A stretch of DNA of 64,000 nt from Alnus glutinosa (taxonomy: Eukaryota; Streptophyta; Magnoliopsida; Fagales; Betulaceae), in assembly GCF_958979055.1 (NCBI RefSeq), contig NC_084887.1:36000620-36064619 (forward strand). The letters are read 5' to 3'. Of the stretch, positions 26,558 through 39,479 are shown piece after piece. Every line of letters starts with the position of its first letter. Within the stretch, counting starts at the first letter, position 1. The notes beneath the pieces were generated by a model. The model did not search any database. It was not told the origin of the DNA and was given only the letters and a program-made list of their open reading frames with translations. The position numbers were made by a program, and so were the translations under genes.

Positions 26558-29500
26558 TATAAGTGAATACATGAGGAAATATTGTACCATTATGCGCACT
26601 CAATCTTACCTCCTTTGTGTGCCGCGCCTACTTATCATCATAATGAACATTCCGCTTAAAAACTAAAATAAACTACTCACTATTTAAGAAACTGAGAACG
26701 CAAAAGAAATACATGATATATATATATATATATATATATATGCTACATGAACCATTTTTGTTTTATGGAAATCTTACATGACCATTGACAACACAGTCCC
26801 ATGCCTTATTTGAACTTTACTGTTTCACCCTCAAAATGAAGGAAACTAAAACTTTTTTTTAAAAAAATAAAATAAACTGAAGGAAACTGAAAGTACTTCA
26901 CCAAGTATTTCAATAATTTAATAAAAAAGAGATGAGTAATACTATTTAGTAGACTCATGTACAACTGTCATACAACTGAATGATATGGTAATAAAAATCA
27001 GCCTTTTGATAAGTACTTGTAAAAAAATGCTGATTTTTACTGCTACATCATTCAGTTGTATGGTAGTTGTACAAAAGTCTACTACATAGAATTACTCAAA
27101 AAAGATATTTTGAACATGCCAAAGCATCTTAGAACTAGAAATCTAAACAGCTGAAGATTAAAAAGAACGATAAGTTATAGTTGTTTAGCTAGATAAAAGA
27201 TTTAATTTTCACAACTAAAAATGAAAAACTTTTCATAGTTATGCAAGACAATGCAAAAGGACAACTAAAAGCAGAACTTAAGGTGATCTGCATCTAAGAA
27301 TTTGAAGCTCTTAGCAGAAACTAGGTAGATATCTAAACAGGGGGAGCATTAAAAAGCTTGAAATTTTTAGTTGTTTAGCTAGATATGAGATTTATTTTTC
27401 AGAACTAAATATGGAAAAAGTTCCAAAAACTCACCCCCCCCCCCCCCCCCCCCCCCCCCATCCTACCAGTTTGGTTAAATAGAAAGATTTTACCAATTTC
27501 AATTGCAACGAAGAGGGATGAGAGATAACATGAATCTGTTAAATCACCACTTAACCCAAAGGCTTAAGCCGATAAAAAAGAGTAAATTTAATTATTTAAT
27601 CAATACTTTAATACTCCCATCATGTTTGAGTTCAAACTCCCCACACGTAAAATATTTAATTGAAATAATAGGTAAACTATGAGTTATTATTCAAACTCAG
27701 GACCTCTAGCTCTGATACCATGTTAAATTACCATTTATCCCAAAAGCTTAAGCTGATAGGAGGGGATGGATTTAATCATTAAATTTATATTTTAACACTC
27801 TCCCTCATGTGTGGATTCAAACTCCATCTTAATAAGTGAAGTCCAACACGTGGAATATTTAACTGAAATTGGGAGTGAATTGTGGAGTCATGGTTCAAAC
27901 TCATGACATCTGGCTCTAATACCATATTAAACACCACTTATCCCAAAAGCTTAACTTGATAAGAAATGGTTAATTTAATCTTTATTTATATTCTAACAAT
28001 TCCCCTTACGCATGGGTTTAAACTCCCCCTTAATTAGTGAGACCCAACACGTTGAATATTTAATTGAAATGGGAGCTGAATGACGAAGACAAAGTTCAAA
28101 CTCATGACCTTTGCTCTGATACCATCTTAAATAACCTTTATCCCAAAAGGTTAAGAGGATATGAAAGAGTATTAATTATTTAATCAATACTTTAACAGAA
28201 TCATCTTGAGAATAAGATAGCCTTAGGTTCAGGCAAGGCCTGTTTCCAAAAATTTCTATTGATTGGCCACATTTGTAATTTTTTACCTATTTATATTAAA
28301 CTTTGCTTCAAAACAATAATCTGATAGCATGTATTAAGAAGTATCCATTATCATCATAATGCTACTTAAGTTCTTGTACAACTCTGTGGAAGTGAGGAAA
28401 AAATGGAAAGAAAAGAGAATACTGAAGACATGAAATATTACCTTTGTTACATTGGGATGGTCAAGCTTGTGCCAAACAGCAACCTCTTGTGTAAAAGCTG
28501 CTCTAAGAGAAGCTACTTCAGCCTCTGACCTGTGGCCCTCCTCCCCCCAATCAAGAAGTTTAACTGAGAATGAGAAAAGGAATGATTCCACTTTGAATTT
28601 GACTCACAATATAATTCTAGAAGAACTCTTAAATTAATAACTAAAACAACAGCAATTATCAATGAAAGATAAGTCTTATCAAACATTATGTGATGATGAT
28701 CAAATAAAAACTACATAGCATATCCAGATTAGTTATGGATTAAAATAAAGATTTGGTTTGATTTGTCCAGCCAACCCAAAATTGTCGGTATGAGACTTTT
28801 GTGAGTTGAAAAGATGAGCATCCATCAGGCAGCATCGCATCTTGCCAGTAAACACAAGTCACCAATATCAAGTTAATCACTTTTAATTCCCAGCTCTATA
28901 CCTCCACAAACAGAGTTAAGAAATGATTGCAGATCGGTAATAAATAAGGACACATGAAAGTTCAAGAAAAGAGCAACTTTTTTGAATTTAATGCAGGTAA
29001 CTGCAAACTCAACTCAGCCCCGTGAATCACGGATTTTGTAAGTCTAGCTCTACAAGGGTCAATCACAAACCACTCATGATTATCTATCCAAAAATAAATA
29101 ATAAAATAATAAAATAAAATAAACCAGGTAGCCATTTAATGAAAAAAGCACTACACTATCCCTCTAGTTAGTTGCTGAGAAAACTCGGGGATAGGAAAGA
29201 AAGTTAGTTGCAATCTTATGTTTCATGCTGCTTGCCTTCAAGAATGAAGCTTAACTAAGCATACCAACAGAAGGCATAGTAAAGTGAAAATTGTTGTTTC
29301 CTCCCAAAGTATAAAGTTGAATACATTTTCCTGCATTTCCTCATCAATAAATCAACAATGAAGGAACTAGCAACAGCAAATCCAGTAGATACCCTCGCCA
29401 GCTAAGCCAGACAAAGGCCAAACTTTAAAGTAAAACCCCGCAAATAACACTCAGCCTCGGCCACTTCCAAATGAAGAGGAGAAAAGAGTTCCCTAATGAC

Positions 29501-30170
29501 CAACATTTTGAGCTACTGTTTGCTTGCCACTTGTAGGAATATGCGATATTTGCTTGGCTCTAAAAGCAAGAGAAGTAATTTCAACCAAGTTAATTAAACG
29601 ATATGTACGAAATCACTTAAAAAACCAAGCCCTTTCAGTCAAAAAGACCCAAAATCATACTTTCTAACAAAACAAAAGTATAAATCCACATAAAATTTGG
29701 CTGAATACAGAAAATCCCTAAATGATGTGCCACAATATCAACCAAAATGAGCAGCTTAAAGTGAACAAAAGAGACGAAAGTACACATAGAAATGAATTGG
29801 TATTCTCAAGAAAGAAAATTGTTGAGAAATGGGTTTGTTTATTTTCCCAAATGGAAATTTACAGAACAAAACAAAAACAAAAACAAGAAAAAAAATCCAA
29901 TACCAGCAACGTCTTGGCCATCATAAATGCCACGGTGAACGGTGCCGAAAGTGCCACGGGCTATGACGCCCTTGATGATGAGCTTGGAGGGGTCAATCTC
30001 CCACTCGTGCCTGGTGACAGTGGGCGTTGCTTCTTGTTCTTGTTCTCTGTTCTTGTTCTTCTCCATAGTCCATGCCCTGCTCAGATGCCTCTGAAGCTGC
30101 TCGTCCAAGCTCTTCAGATCTATCTGATCCGCCCTCACATACCCACCACCACTTTCACTCTTCTCTTTCA

Positions 30171-30171
<1 letters not shown>
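24249..30171 (-). CDS. Raf-like protein kinase (ATMRK1/CBC type, group C7), 367 aa
   Basis: Six exons on the minus strand join in phase: 30171-29904, 28563-28442, 26149-25953, 25809-25635, 25101-24967 and 24455-24249. After a short N-terminus ([20 protein letters not shown]) comes the signature [14 protein letters not shown]. The kinase domain shows the glycine loop [11 protein letters not shown], the ATP-binding Lys in VAVKLLDW, the catalytic loop [10 protein letters not shown], the DFG motif in [15 protein letters not shown], the APE motif in GTLGYMAPE, and the C-lobe [20 protein letters not shown]. It ends in a cysteine-rich tail, [12 protein letters not shown]. All catalytic residues are present. 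Relatives (ATMRK1, CBC1/2) are cytosolic Ser/Thr kinases; CBC kinases act in guard-cell blue-light/CO2 signalling. Which one is the ortholog is undecided. The start at 30171 is chosen by family length; an in-frame Met at 30315 would add 48 residues that include an Arg-Glu run. Intron 2 (2.3 kb) is packed with repeats. Confidence 0.95.
26478..26547. repeat. (AT)35 microsatellite in kinase intron 2
   Basis: 70 bp of pure AT dinucleotide. A second AT run lies at about 26716-26741. Both are preceded by the same sequence (TTAAGAAACTGAGAA then GCAAAAGAAATACA), showing a local duplication about 240 bp apart. Confidence 0.95.
26934..27097. mobile_element. MITE in kinase intron 2
   Basis: 164 bp with about 70-bp terminal inverted repeats. 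The left end, GAGTAATACTATTTAGTAGAC, pairs with the right end, GTCTACTACATAGAATTACTC. Inner parts (TACAACTGAATGAT and ATCATTCAGTTGTA) also pair. No coding. The target duplication was not resolved, so no superfamily is given. Confidence 0.85.
27434..27459. repeat. Poly(C) run of 26
   Basis: 26 consecutive C bases in the kinase intron, equivalent to poly(G) on the transcribed strand. Long C/G homopolymers are rare in plant DNA and prone to assembly error. Confidence 0.9.
27537..28197 (-). mobile_element. Tandem TRIM array: four LTRs and three internal segments
   Basis: On the minus strand, LTRs lie at 28197-28125, 27998-27925, 27797-27721 and 27613-27537 (73-77 bp each). They are separated by three internal segments of 107-127 bp. 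The outer ends are TGTTAAAG...TTTAACA. At each LTR/internal border is TGGTATCAGAGC or a close variant, the initiator-tRNA-Met primer-binding site. The whole array is bounded by one perfect 5-bp target duplication, GAATC (27532-27536 and 28198-28202), so it behaves as a single insertion. There is no protein-coding capacity, as in other TRIM elements. It sits antisense to plus but in the same sense as the kinase transcript, in intron 2. Confidence 0.88.

Positions 30172-30213
<42 letters not shown>
30172..30213 (-). repeat. (GA)n leader repeat of the kinase gene
   Basis: A CT repeat on the plus strand (GA on the transcript) sits just upstream of the kinase start codon, typical of plant 5' UTRs. 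Confidence 0.7.
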
Positions 30214-30911
30214 CCCAGATTCCCAGACTCTGTTGATTGTGTCAAAGCGCAACCGTTGAGGCAGACACCAACAACGGGCTGTTCTGATTGATGGTTTGGC
30301 TCCTGGGTGTTTCACTTAACTACTGCTGCTTCTTCTTCTTTGTTGTGGTGCTGACTGCTGTGGATTATAATGATGTCTGTCCATTAGTAGAACTAGTATC
30401 ACTATGAGAGTTATTATAGTATCTCTCTCTCTCTCTCTCCCCCCCAATCGTCCATGTGGGCACATGGATTTTGCCTGATCACGACGTGTGTTTCTGACCC
30501 ACCTCTCTCTCTCTCTCTGTTGTTGTTATTCATGGCATTCACGGTCAATGTACCTTTTCTATAAAGACTGCCACAGCCCCAAATAGCTATTATCTTCACT
30601 CTAGAGCAGTTGGTACTTGGAACAGGGGAAATGGAAGTTGCAAAGAGGGGTAGAGGTTCGTTACTTGGATTGGGTAATTCCAATTTCAGAATCTCAGATG
30701 GTCAACAAACAGCGTTATCTTACTATTCTTCAACATCATTTAGTATGAAAATCCACGCAAAATCTATTGGTTCACATATTTGATAGTTTCAAGCCTTCTA
30801 TATAATTTCTAAACATAAATTCAAATTTGGCAACAAAGCTAAATTACCTAACTCATTACACCACTCTTTTCAACATGCAAATTGGAGCAAAATGACCCGG
30901 ATCCGACTTTG
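30214..30911. other. Kinase upstream region
   Basis: Contains further CT repeats (30421-30440, 30504-30519) and no gene; presumed promoter of the minus-strand kinase. Confidence 0.45.
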
Positions 30912-31389
30912 CTGGGACGGAGCTGGGGTGGCCGGTAGGAGCCATGACCCCCAGTTTATTTGAAAAATAAAATTTAACAAGAATAGTTTGATTATCAGTC
31001 TATTTGGTCCCTACTCATTAAATTTTTTGGCCCTACCCGTTATAAATTTTGGCCCATTTTTGCTGTTAAAGTGTGGAGAAATAAACATTTTAGAGCCTAT
31101 CTGTGTCGATTGGTTCTTTGTGAAACGATCTATAATTTGTTGAGAAATATAAATGAATTAAAGTATGGGTGCAGGCCGAAAGCAAAAGAGTAAATAAAAA
31201 TTGTATTGTAGAAAAGATGTGTTTTTTTTTTTTTTTCCAAGCACATAAGAGACTCAAGAAGGCATTGAAAACTTGAAGATGATGAGATATCAAACCCACC
31301 TAGTATATTTTATATTTATACTTTGATCACATATTTTAATTTATTTTTTGTTTGGCCCCCTCCCAACCAAATGTCTGGCTCCGCCCCTG
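30912..31389. mobile_element. Probable non-autonomous hAT-like element
   Basis: The left end CTGGGACGGAGCTGG and the inverted right end CAGGGGCGGAGCCAG match 12 of 15. Flanking 8-mers (CGACTTTG and CTACTTCA) agree at only 5 of 8. No coding capacity. Confidence 0.5.
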
Positions 31390-33065
31390 CTACTTCACAA
31401 TTTAAAGAAACATTTGGTGAGTTGCTACACTGCTTACCAAAAATTTGGTGAGCACAATTCACTCACAAATGTAAAAACAAAGCATTTTTTAATTTCTAAC
31501 ATTTTCGCTTCTCATAAAACAAAAACAAGGAAATCATTGAGAAATAATATTTAAATAGAATAGTGAAAGTGAATAATTAAAATGAATTAGAATGTGTGGG
31601 TTATGTCACAAACCCAAGAAGAGCTGGATGTGCTCTTTTTTGGTGTTATTAAGTTGATTTTTTTGATATTATTTGTCACGATTTGGGAAAACACTAGCCA
31701 TATTTACACTATCATTTCAAAATATAAATTAAAATCATAATTTGAATTCTTTTAAAAGAAAAACTGGCAGTCGATTACCCATTTGACCAAATAACATTTC
31801 TTGTCTTTTTATCAGAAGAGAAGAGAATAGAGAGAGCAAGAAACACATACAGCCGGTGAGTTTTGAAAGTAGGAGGCACTCAAGAGGGTGGGTTGGGATG
31901 GAATTCAATTTGTAATTATACCAAAATTAATAATACAAGTATTGGTCAATTAAAAGCACCTCTTCGACAAAAACAATCAATGTGTACCATTTCTTTTCAA
32001 TTCAATTTATGTTCAACATTTTCCTACTAACTCCAAAAATCTCCCTTCATAACCTACTCCAAGTATATCCTTAAATATTTATATATATATATATATAAAA
32101 ACAATTGCCTTTGCTGTTTGCTGATATGCTTGTTGCCATTATTTCTTTCAAACTTGTCCACTGATCCAATCAAAAAACATACCGTGACTCCATGGGATAT
32201 ATATGGATGGCAAGTTTTGCATCATGATTGGGTCAATTGCAAACTTGGCGTCATGGACAGAATCGAGAGTTTTTATTTGGTGGGGGGCAAAGTATGAATG
32301 ATGGGCCAAGCCTAATTTTAATAAGGGTCAAATCTAATTTTTAAGCTTAATAATATATATAAACTTGAATGATAAAATAATATTTAAGGAAATTTTTGAA
32401 AACAAAGGGGCCGAAGCCATGACACACCGGACAGCACTTAGCTTAGTTCATGCTTGGAACCATGGTTGGTCCCTTATTTAATATGATTTACTTACGTTTC
32501 ATATTGAGAAAATGAATAGTTCACATAGAGTAAGTGAATTACAAGATTGGACTTTATAAATGATTATAGGGAGATTTCAAATTGACTAATCCACCGGCGA
32601 TTTCCTATTTGCTAATCATATCATTGCATATAATTGTTATTTTTTTCTTCTTCTTTCTTTTTGTTCCTTGAGTGAATAAATGCTAAGTTTGGAATCACAC
32701 ATTAATACAAAGACAATACTTCACACATGGCAAATGGGTGGCCAAGATTTGTGGAAAAAAAGTAATTTGTGGCAGCTGACTGGCTGGGAAGAAAGAAAGA
32801 GAAGTTGGAGTGTGTGGTCAAGGATTCTCCATGTCTTCATACTGGAGTGGAGGAGTTCAGCTCCATGATTGCATGCTATAATACAAAGATATACAGGCAG
32901 GCACTAAAGGAGATCTCTACGATAAAGGGAAGCAGGCGGTTGATTTGGGGAAGGTTGGATTTTTGAGATGCTTTAAACCAACTAATAAGCAATGCAAAGT
33001 GCAAACTAGGTCTTTAGCCTACTTTTAGGGCTATGAAAACCATAGCTTTTGAAGCGCTGAATGTA
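31390..33065. other. Intergenic, no gene seen
   Basis: AT-rich sequence with short ORFs lacking similarity. The stretch about 32265-32430 resembles the MITE at 33066-33222 and may be a more decayed copy. Confidence 0.45.
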
Positions 33066-33222
33066 GGGACGGAATCAAAATTTTTTATTTGAGGAGGCTA
33101 AAGTATGAATGAGAAATCAAGCCTAATTTTAAAGCCTAAAAATACACATATATTTAACTTAATAAAGAAATTTGAAAACTAGGGGAGATGACCCTATGGT
33201 CTATATATGGTTCCGTCCCTAA
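33066..33222. mobile_element. Short hAT-like MITE
   Basis: Terminal inverted repeats TAGGGACGGAATC and GGTTCCGTCCCTA bound 157 bp. Flanking 8-mers GCTGAATG and AATGAATG agree at 6 of 8, consistent with a hAT 8-bp target duplication. Confidence 0.65.
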
Positions 33223-33957
33223 ATGAATGACATTTAGCCCTGAAACACTATTTAATGAAACTTGTTGATATGCAGCCGGTTGGATTGGAGGCAAAGATAC
33301 TTCAAATAAGGAATTAAATAAGAAATTGTGCCACTCTCTTATGCTTCAAATGATTATTAATGAACCCCCAACAAAGCAATTAACAACTTTAGCCACTTCC
33401 ATGGCTCCAAATGAGTGTTCCTCCCACCTAATAAAGAAAATCATAGCTTATATATATATATATATATATAATGGCAAGTAGCTCTGAAAACACTCCTTAG
33501 ATAAACCTTTTTTTTTTTTTTTTCTAAGCTTTAGGCAAACTTGTTGATATGGGGAAGGTTGGATCAGATGTACAGGTACTTCAAGTAAGTAATCAAATAA
33601 GAAACTTTTTTGCCACTTTCTTTTCTTATGCTCCAAATGATTTTCCATCAGCAATAAAGGCGACATGCGACCTCTCAAGTCTTGGAGACTAATTTATAGT
33701 TTTGATGTCATTGTTGAGGAAGACAAGAAACCCCTCAAAATAAAGCAGAAGACAGATTCTGATCTTTGATGCTTTCCACCATTCCATGTGGCTTCCTTCG
33801 TATTTTCCCTTTCTCTTTTTTTTCTTTTCTTTTTTTTCACTTGGCAAAACTATAATAATTAAGATACTTCATTCATGGGGTCAAATTCTCTCTAATGCTT
33901 AGAAGAAGAAGAAGAAGAAAAAAAAATACCATCATGAACTCTATATTGAGAATGTTT

Positions 33958-34600
33958 TGGTGCGTTTGGGTATTGAATTTTTAGAATTAAAATTGAATTC
34001 TAATTCTATTTACAAATATTGAGGTAAAAAATTGTGTTTGGGTGTTGAATTTTGAGATTGAAAAATATTATATTTTAATAGTAAGAAATGATTGGAAGTT
34101 TAAAAAGTTGTGTATAATAATTGGTATTTTGAAAAGTTGTGTGAAATAATAATTTATTATATATTGATTATTTAATTAAAAAAAATAATTAATATTTTTT
34201 TAAAAAAAATAATTGAAATCAAAATTAAAAATTAAAAAATAAAAATAAAAATAAAAATGAAGGAAGGGGTGGCTGCCAACTTTTGGGGGAGGTCGGGGTG
34301 GCCGCGCGGCCACCCCCAGTACTCGGGGGAGGCCGCGCGGCCTCCCCCAAGGGGGGTGGCTGCCGGCTCTGTTTTTTTTTTAATTTCTTTTTTTTTATTT
34401 AAATTATTAATATTTTATTATTTAAATGTGAGACCCACGCATTTTTTTAGTCAACTTTTCCTGCGTGTGGGTCCCACCATTAATCTGAAAAACAGCATTG
34501 AATTTTCTCAAAACTCGAGTCAAAATCCGGGTTTTATGCGGGTGGGTGGGTTTTAGAAAAAACCCGAGTGGAATAATTATTCCACTCGGTTGCCAAACAG
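33958..34600. mobile_element. Possible MITE with nested GC-rich palindromes
   Basis: The ends GTGCGTTTGGG and CCAAACAG are weakly inverted. Inside, 34262-34372 holds two palindromes, GGGGTGGCCGCGCGGCCACCCC-like and GGGGGAGGCCGCGCGGCCTCCCCC-like, set in AT-rich DNA and bracketed by GGGGTGGCTGCC copies. The outer boundaries are uncertain. Confidence 0.45.
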
Positions 34601-35977
34601 TTCATAATATACGATCTCCGGTCCGGATCGAAGGAAATCTCATGCAATTGTGAGAGATTCCCCGATAGGGCTTGGGCTCATTGCTTGGACAGATAAACCT
34701 ATCGAGAGCCTCTTACAATTGTGGAGATCTCCTCCAATTCCAATTATAGGAAATCATAGTAGAAAGATTGAAAACAATACTTTCTTGGCTTGAAGAAGCT
34801 TATCACTCGTTGCATTTTTCAGGATTAGTTTCTACTGGTGTACAATTTTGTACTCTTGGCAATTTTTTTTATAAAAAGAGAACATTATTCAACAGAGAAA
34901 GGTGATGCATTTGCATTTACTTCTTCTACCCGACCGACACTGGGGCATCCTTGCTTTCTACCCAACCGACACAAAAGATTATTCTTAAGAATTTTCCGTC
35001 TCTGCCTGAATAATTTTTTACCTACAGAAGCTGCTTGTATTTTCTATGAAGATATAAATTGAAAAACTACACGATTGGCCCAAAAAAGGCTGAAAAATAC
35101 CCTAGAGTCCCAGCTAGTGGACCGAGAAAAACCTGTAGTAGAAGATTTTGTGCACCATCTTTCCCATGACTGCAGGCTGCAGGTCTATGAAAACCTGCCC
35201 CGTGAAAGCCTACACTTTTTGACTTAGTGCAGCATCAAAAGAAGAGGGAGGGACTCAAGGGTCACGAGGCCAGAGTCCCATTGGCTTTGTAAAGGTAGCA
35301 TGATAGAGATCTCACAGACCGGCCAGTAATTCCCGTGATATTCCCGACACTTCTCATATCCATCTTACCACCTACACAAAGAAAACCCAAAACCACACAC
35401 CAAGATTATGGCTTTAGAACTGTTTGAGAGAATGACGCCATCTGATTCCATAACCTTCATTTGGTTTTGCGTTTTTAAAAATACACCTCTTGCCCACTGT
35501 TTGAAAACGTGAAGGAAATAAAAATCTATTTGAAAAAAAAATCAAATGCACTTCCAAACAGGATACTCTCCCAAATTTTGTTTAAAAACGAACTTCCAAA
35601 CATTTGCATTCTTCTCTTTTCCGGTTGTATTGGTTCCCACATATGATAATCCACTTTCGCCGTCTAGTTTCATCTTCGCTGTTCGATTTCGTGTAAACAA
35701 GATGTTATATAGTTTATGTTTCATGCTAAAAAGCCAAGTCAGAAGAACAAAAACTTGTTAAGTTGTACCCGGGTTTGAAACAATATACATAACACCACTA
35801 ATAAGCTTCTACCATATGCAACAGAAAGAGCAAGACCCGTCGAACTTTGGAAGCTTGATGCTTCATTGATATTTACCTGATTATACAAGTTCAAAAAATG
35901 ACCATCAAATATACATATCTATATTCAATTAATTCTTTTTATGTGAAAAATATAGAGGCAAACCACCCGGGTAACCT
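34601..35977. other. Intergenic; downstream of the HD-domain gene
   Basis: No gene recognised. The right part (about 35800-35977) is probably the 3' UTR of the minus-strand HD-domain gene. Confidence 0.45.
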
Positions 35978-38900
35978 TTATAGACAGCGCATCTTTTTCT
36001 CCGGCGTTGCATGCACTTGTGCCTTAATCCCATATGTCTGTAACTGGAAATTTTCAAAAGCCTCAGAGATTGCTCCCACCTGTAATTTGGGATAGAATGT
36101 TTCAGCAAACATAATAAAAGTAAAAAAAAACGTTGTGATCAAAATGTGATAGCTTTTTAAGTTTACAGACCAGTTCAGGCTTTTTAGAATACACCCTCAC
36201 TATCATATCTTGATATGATGTAGGCAGCAAGTGACTAATGCGATCATCAGATATCGAGAACTTATCCTCGCTCTCATAATCCTGAACACAAACCAAGCCT
36301 GTTAAAATGCTACAATAGAAATCAATCAAACTTAGTACAAATGCTTCCCTTTCTTAACCTCCCTTTTTCAATAAAATTACACTTTATCTAACCAATATTT
36401 TCTCACATTGATTTTCTCCAGAATAGCTTGGACAATAGGAGATTTATAATTATCATAATTATCCCAAAAAAAAATTAAAATCTGCCTGCTAAGTTAATGT
36501 GTTTTCTAAATGTTTTCTTCAACTAAAAGGAATTGAATTTGAAGTTTGAACAAGCACTTAGCTATGACAATTTTCCAAAAACAAATGAAGTTATCTTTGA
36601 ACATTTTACTTACTAAGCAAAAGTTTTGAAAATTGAGTCACAGCTTGCTTTGGAAATCGATTTACATTATTTGCAATCTTCAGAGCAGGTCAGAGATGTT
36701 GCTTACCAAAGATCAGATAAGGTCGTTATGCATAAACAAAAGTAAAATCTAATAAGGTCAAGGCAGGCAAAGAGAATTTGTGTACCTTGAAAAAGTTGAT
36801 TCTGGAAGACAATATATGCGCCAACAAGGGGGAAAAAGGTAGATCATTTAATAACTTGAAATTGTTGAATCTAAGAAATAAAGGTTAAAGAACAAGTGGC
36901 CAATCAAATTCACCAAGTACCTTTCCAGAGGATTATGCCTTCCATGAGTCAAATCAATCCTGACATTGCTAACAGAAACATCCTCTTCTTTAAGTATCAC
37001 TCCACCATTTTTCTATGATATGAAAATTGAATTACACCCGGTATTACGGACTCTACTTATACACCCTTAGCAAAGAGCATAAACACTTAGGCATGTTTAT
37101 ATAGAAAGGTACGAATAAGGACCTGGGAACAAACAATATCTTGAGGAGTGATGTCTTTGAAATTTTCTAGTTTGTCCTTTGGTACAGCATACTCATTACA
37201 AAACTGCCACAGAGAAGAGAACATAACACTATAAACTTCAAAAGGTACAACATACCAAGTGTAGAACAATAGGTTCATTGACATTCTGAAAACATGAACG
37301 TTATGAAATTACAAGAACAGATCAATATATAGCCATTATTTCTTATTCTAGGTTAAGTTAAAGTACAAAAGGAGTTATCAGCAAGCTCCACTACCTGGTA
37401 CAAATTCCTCCTGCGAATGCGCAAGATCAAGTCTCTCGATTCCTTCAATTCCTGGTTTGGAGCGGTCTCGATAGTCTTAATTATCGTGTCATCCAGCTGA
37501 ATTACCAAGGAAGAAAACAACATAGAAGTATATGATACGAACAATAGATTATAATACATCAAAGTTCTAGTAACCAGCTTTTGAAACCTTCCAGTACTCA
37601 GAAGGATCTTGAATGTAAGATGAAATTTCTAGATAATCATTTGCTTTTAACATTGCATCTACCAACATAAGCTCTATTGCCTGCAAAAAGAAAAATCTCA
37701 TATTAAAAAAAAGGGAGTTCAAACTATAATATTTTTTTGTTTTTTTTTTTGGGTGAAGGATAACTTTATCTATTTTACCTTTACTTTTGGATGTGTATAA
37801 ACTGTTCGATATAGATCTGCTCGAGTCGCAAATAACTTGTGGATGGTAAGATCTAGCAAATTACCAATTCATAAGCAGGAGATAGAGAGGATTAAATATG
37901 AACGTTATAAGTGAAATTGACTGGAAAATACTAACAGTCCTTGGCACGATAGCAAATCTCATCACCCAATACTCGCATTGTCTCCATTAACCTGAAAGTG
38001 GAAAAAAAAAATGTACAATGCTGAAGAAAACTTTCATCTTCATCTTCATTTTCATTTTTACTTCCACTTGATCTCAAAAGAAAAAGTATCAAACCACCAT
38101 TAAAAAATAAAGTTAGTTAAGATTTCAATGGAACCTCTGAAACTGAAAGTTGCATCCAAGACCACAAGCTCGACAATCACGGATAATATAATCAAACCTG
38201 CAAAATCATTAATTAGTTGAAAGGATAAAATCTAGAATGAATAGTGTCAAAACAAGAAGCACAAAATCAAAAAGAAGCTTGAAAATCAAAATATTTTACT
38301 TGTCCACATCAATTCCATTTCGGCCATTTGCAACAATATCATACAAGAAATGCTTCTCCCCCGAGCTCTACATGTTACACACAAATAGGAGCGTAAAAAA
38401 TGAGAATAAATATTAAATGACAAGTACAATGAACAAAAAAGAGTTATTAAAAAATATTTTAAATTTATCATAAGATGTCTAACAGAGGAGAATCTAGAAA
38501 AAGATCTTACCTTTGGCGGTGCAAATTCAGAGCTTGCCAGTATCATCTCCTGCCAAGAAAAACAAAATATATATCACGGAGACAGAAAATCAATATTGTT
38601 TGTTCAATTATCCTATCAAAGCACGCCATATTCCTCTTGCAAAATGCAAATTCAAGAAAAGAGGGAAAGGAAAAAAACAAAAACAAAAAAGATGGATGAT
38701 CACACAATTTTCGCGAGCTATCTACCAACACATGGTTTGAAATTCAGTTTCCCATGTAATACAGTCTAGTAATAAACGGAGAATTTCCAAAAATATAAAG
38801 CAATTGTACTGGTAATCATATTCACTTGATACAAAAACTTACTGACTAAGTTATAGTCAAGGGGACTATAACATTAGGATTTTTTTTTTTCAAAATAAGT

Positions 38901-39429
38901 TATTAGTAATCACTCATCGATTATTTAGTGAGAACATTCAATAGTTTCACTAGTTTCTTTAACTTGTTCCATATTATAAATTCAAAAGGCCAACTAAAGA
39001 ATTAGGGGTGTAAACAAGCCAAGCTTGAGCAAGTAGTACTCGTCCGAGCTCGACTCGTTTGATTTTTTCTTGAGTTAGAGTTTGAGCTTGAGTTTGACAC
39101 GAGCCTCGTCTCTATGTTCGAACTCAGCTCGCCAAGGTGGGATCCTTGTGCGAGCTCGAGCTCGAGCTCAAGCTCAAGTACTCGGCTCGAGCTCAGTTCG
39201 AGTCCAACCTATCGAATTCAGCGATCAGGTGAGCTGTTCCGGGCAGGGGGTTGTGATCGTGGTTGTGGCGTTGCAGGTCGACCGCAGACTCGGCCTAGTA
39301 TTGAAAGATCCAGAAGGAGTAGAGGGATCAGAGGTTGACTAGAGGGAGGGAACACCCCAGCTGTAATTCGTAGTTAATAACAAGGGAATAAATGTGTTAA
39401 GCAAAAGAAAGAAGAAAGCTGCCCAAAAA

Positions 39430-39479
<50 letters not shown>

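Noticed and set aside
29722..30291. 189-codon plus-strand ORF
   Set aside because: Antisense shadow of kinase exon 1 and its GA-repeat leader.
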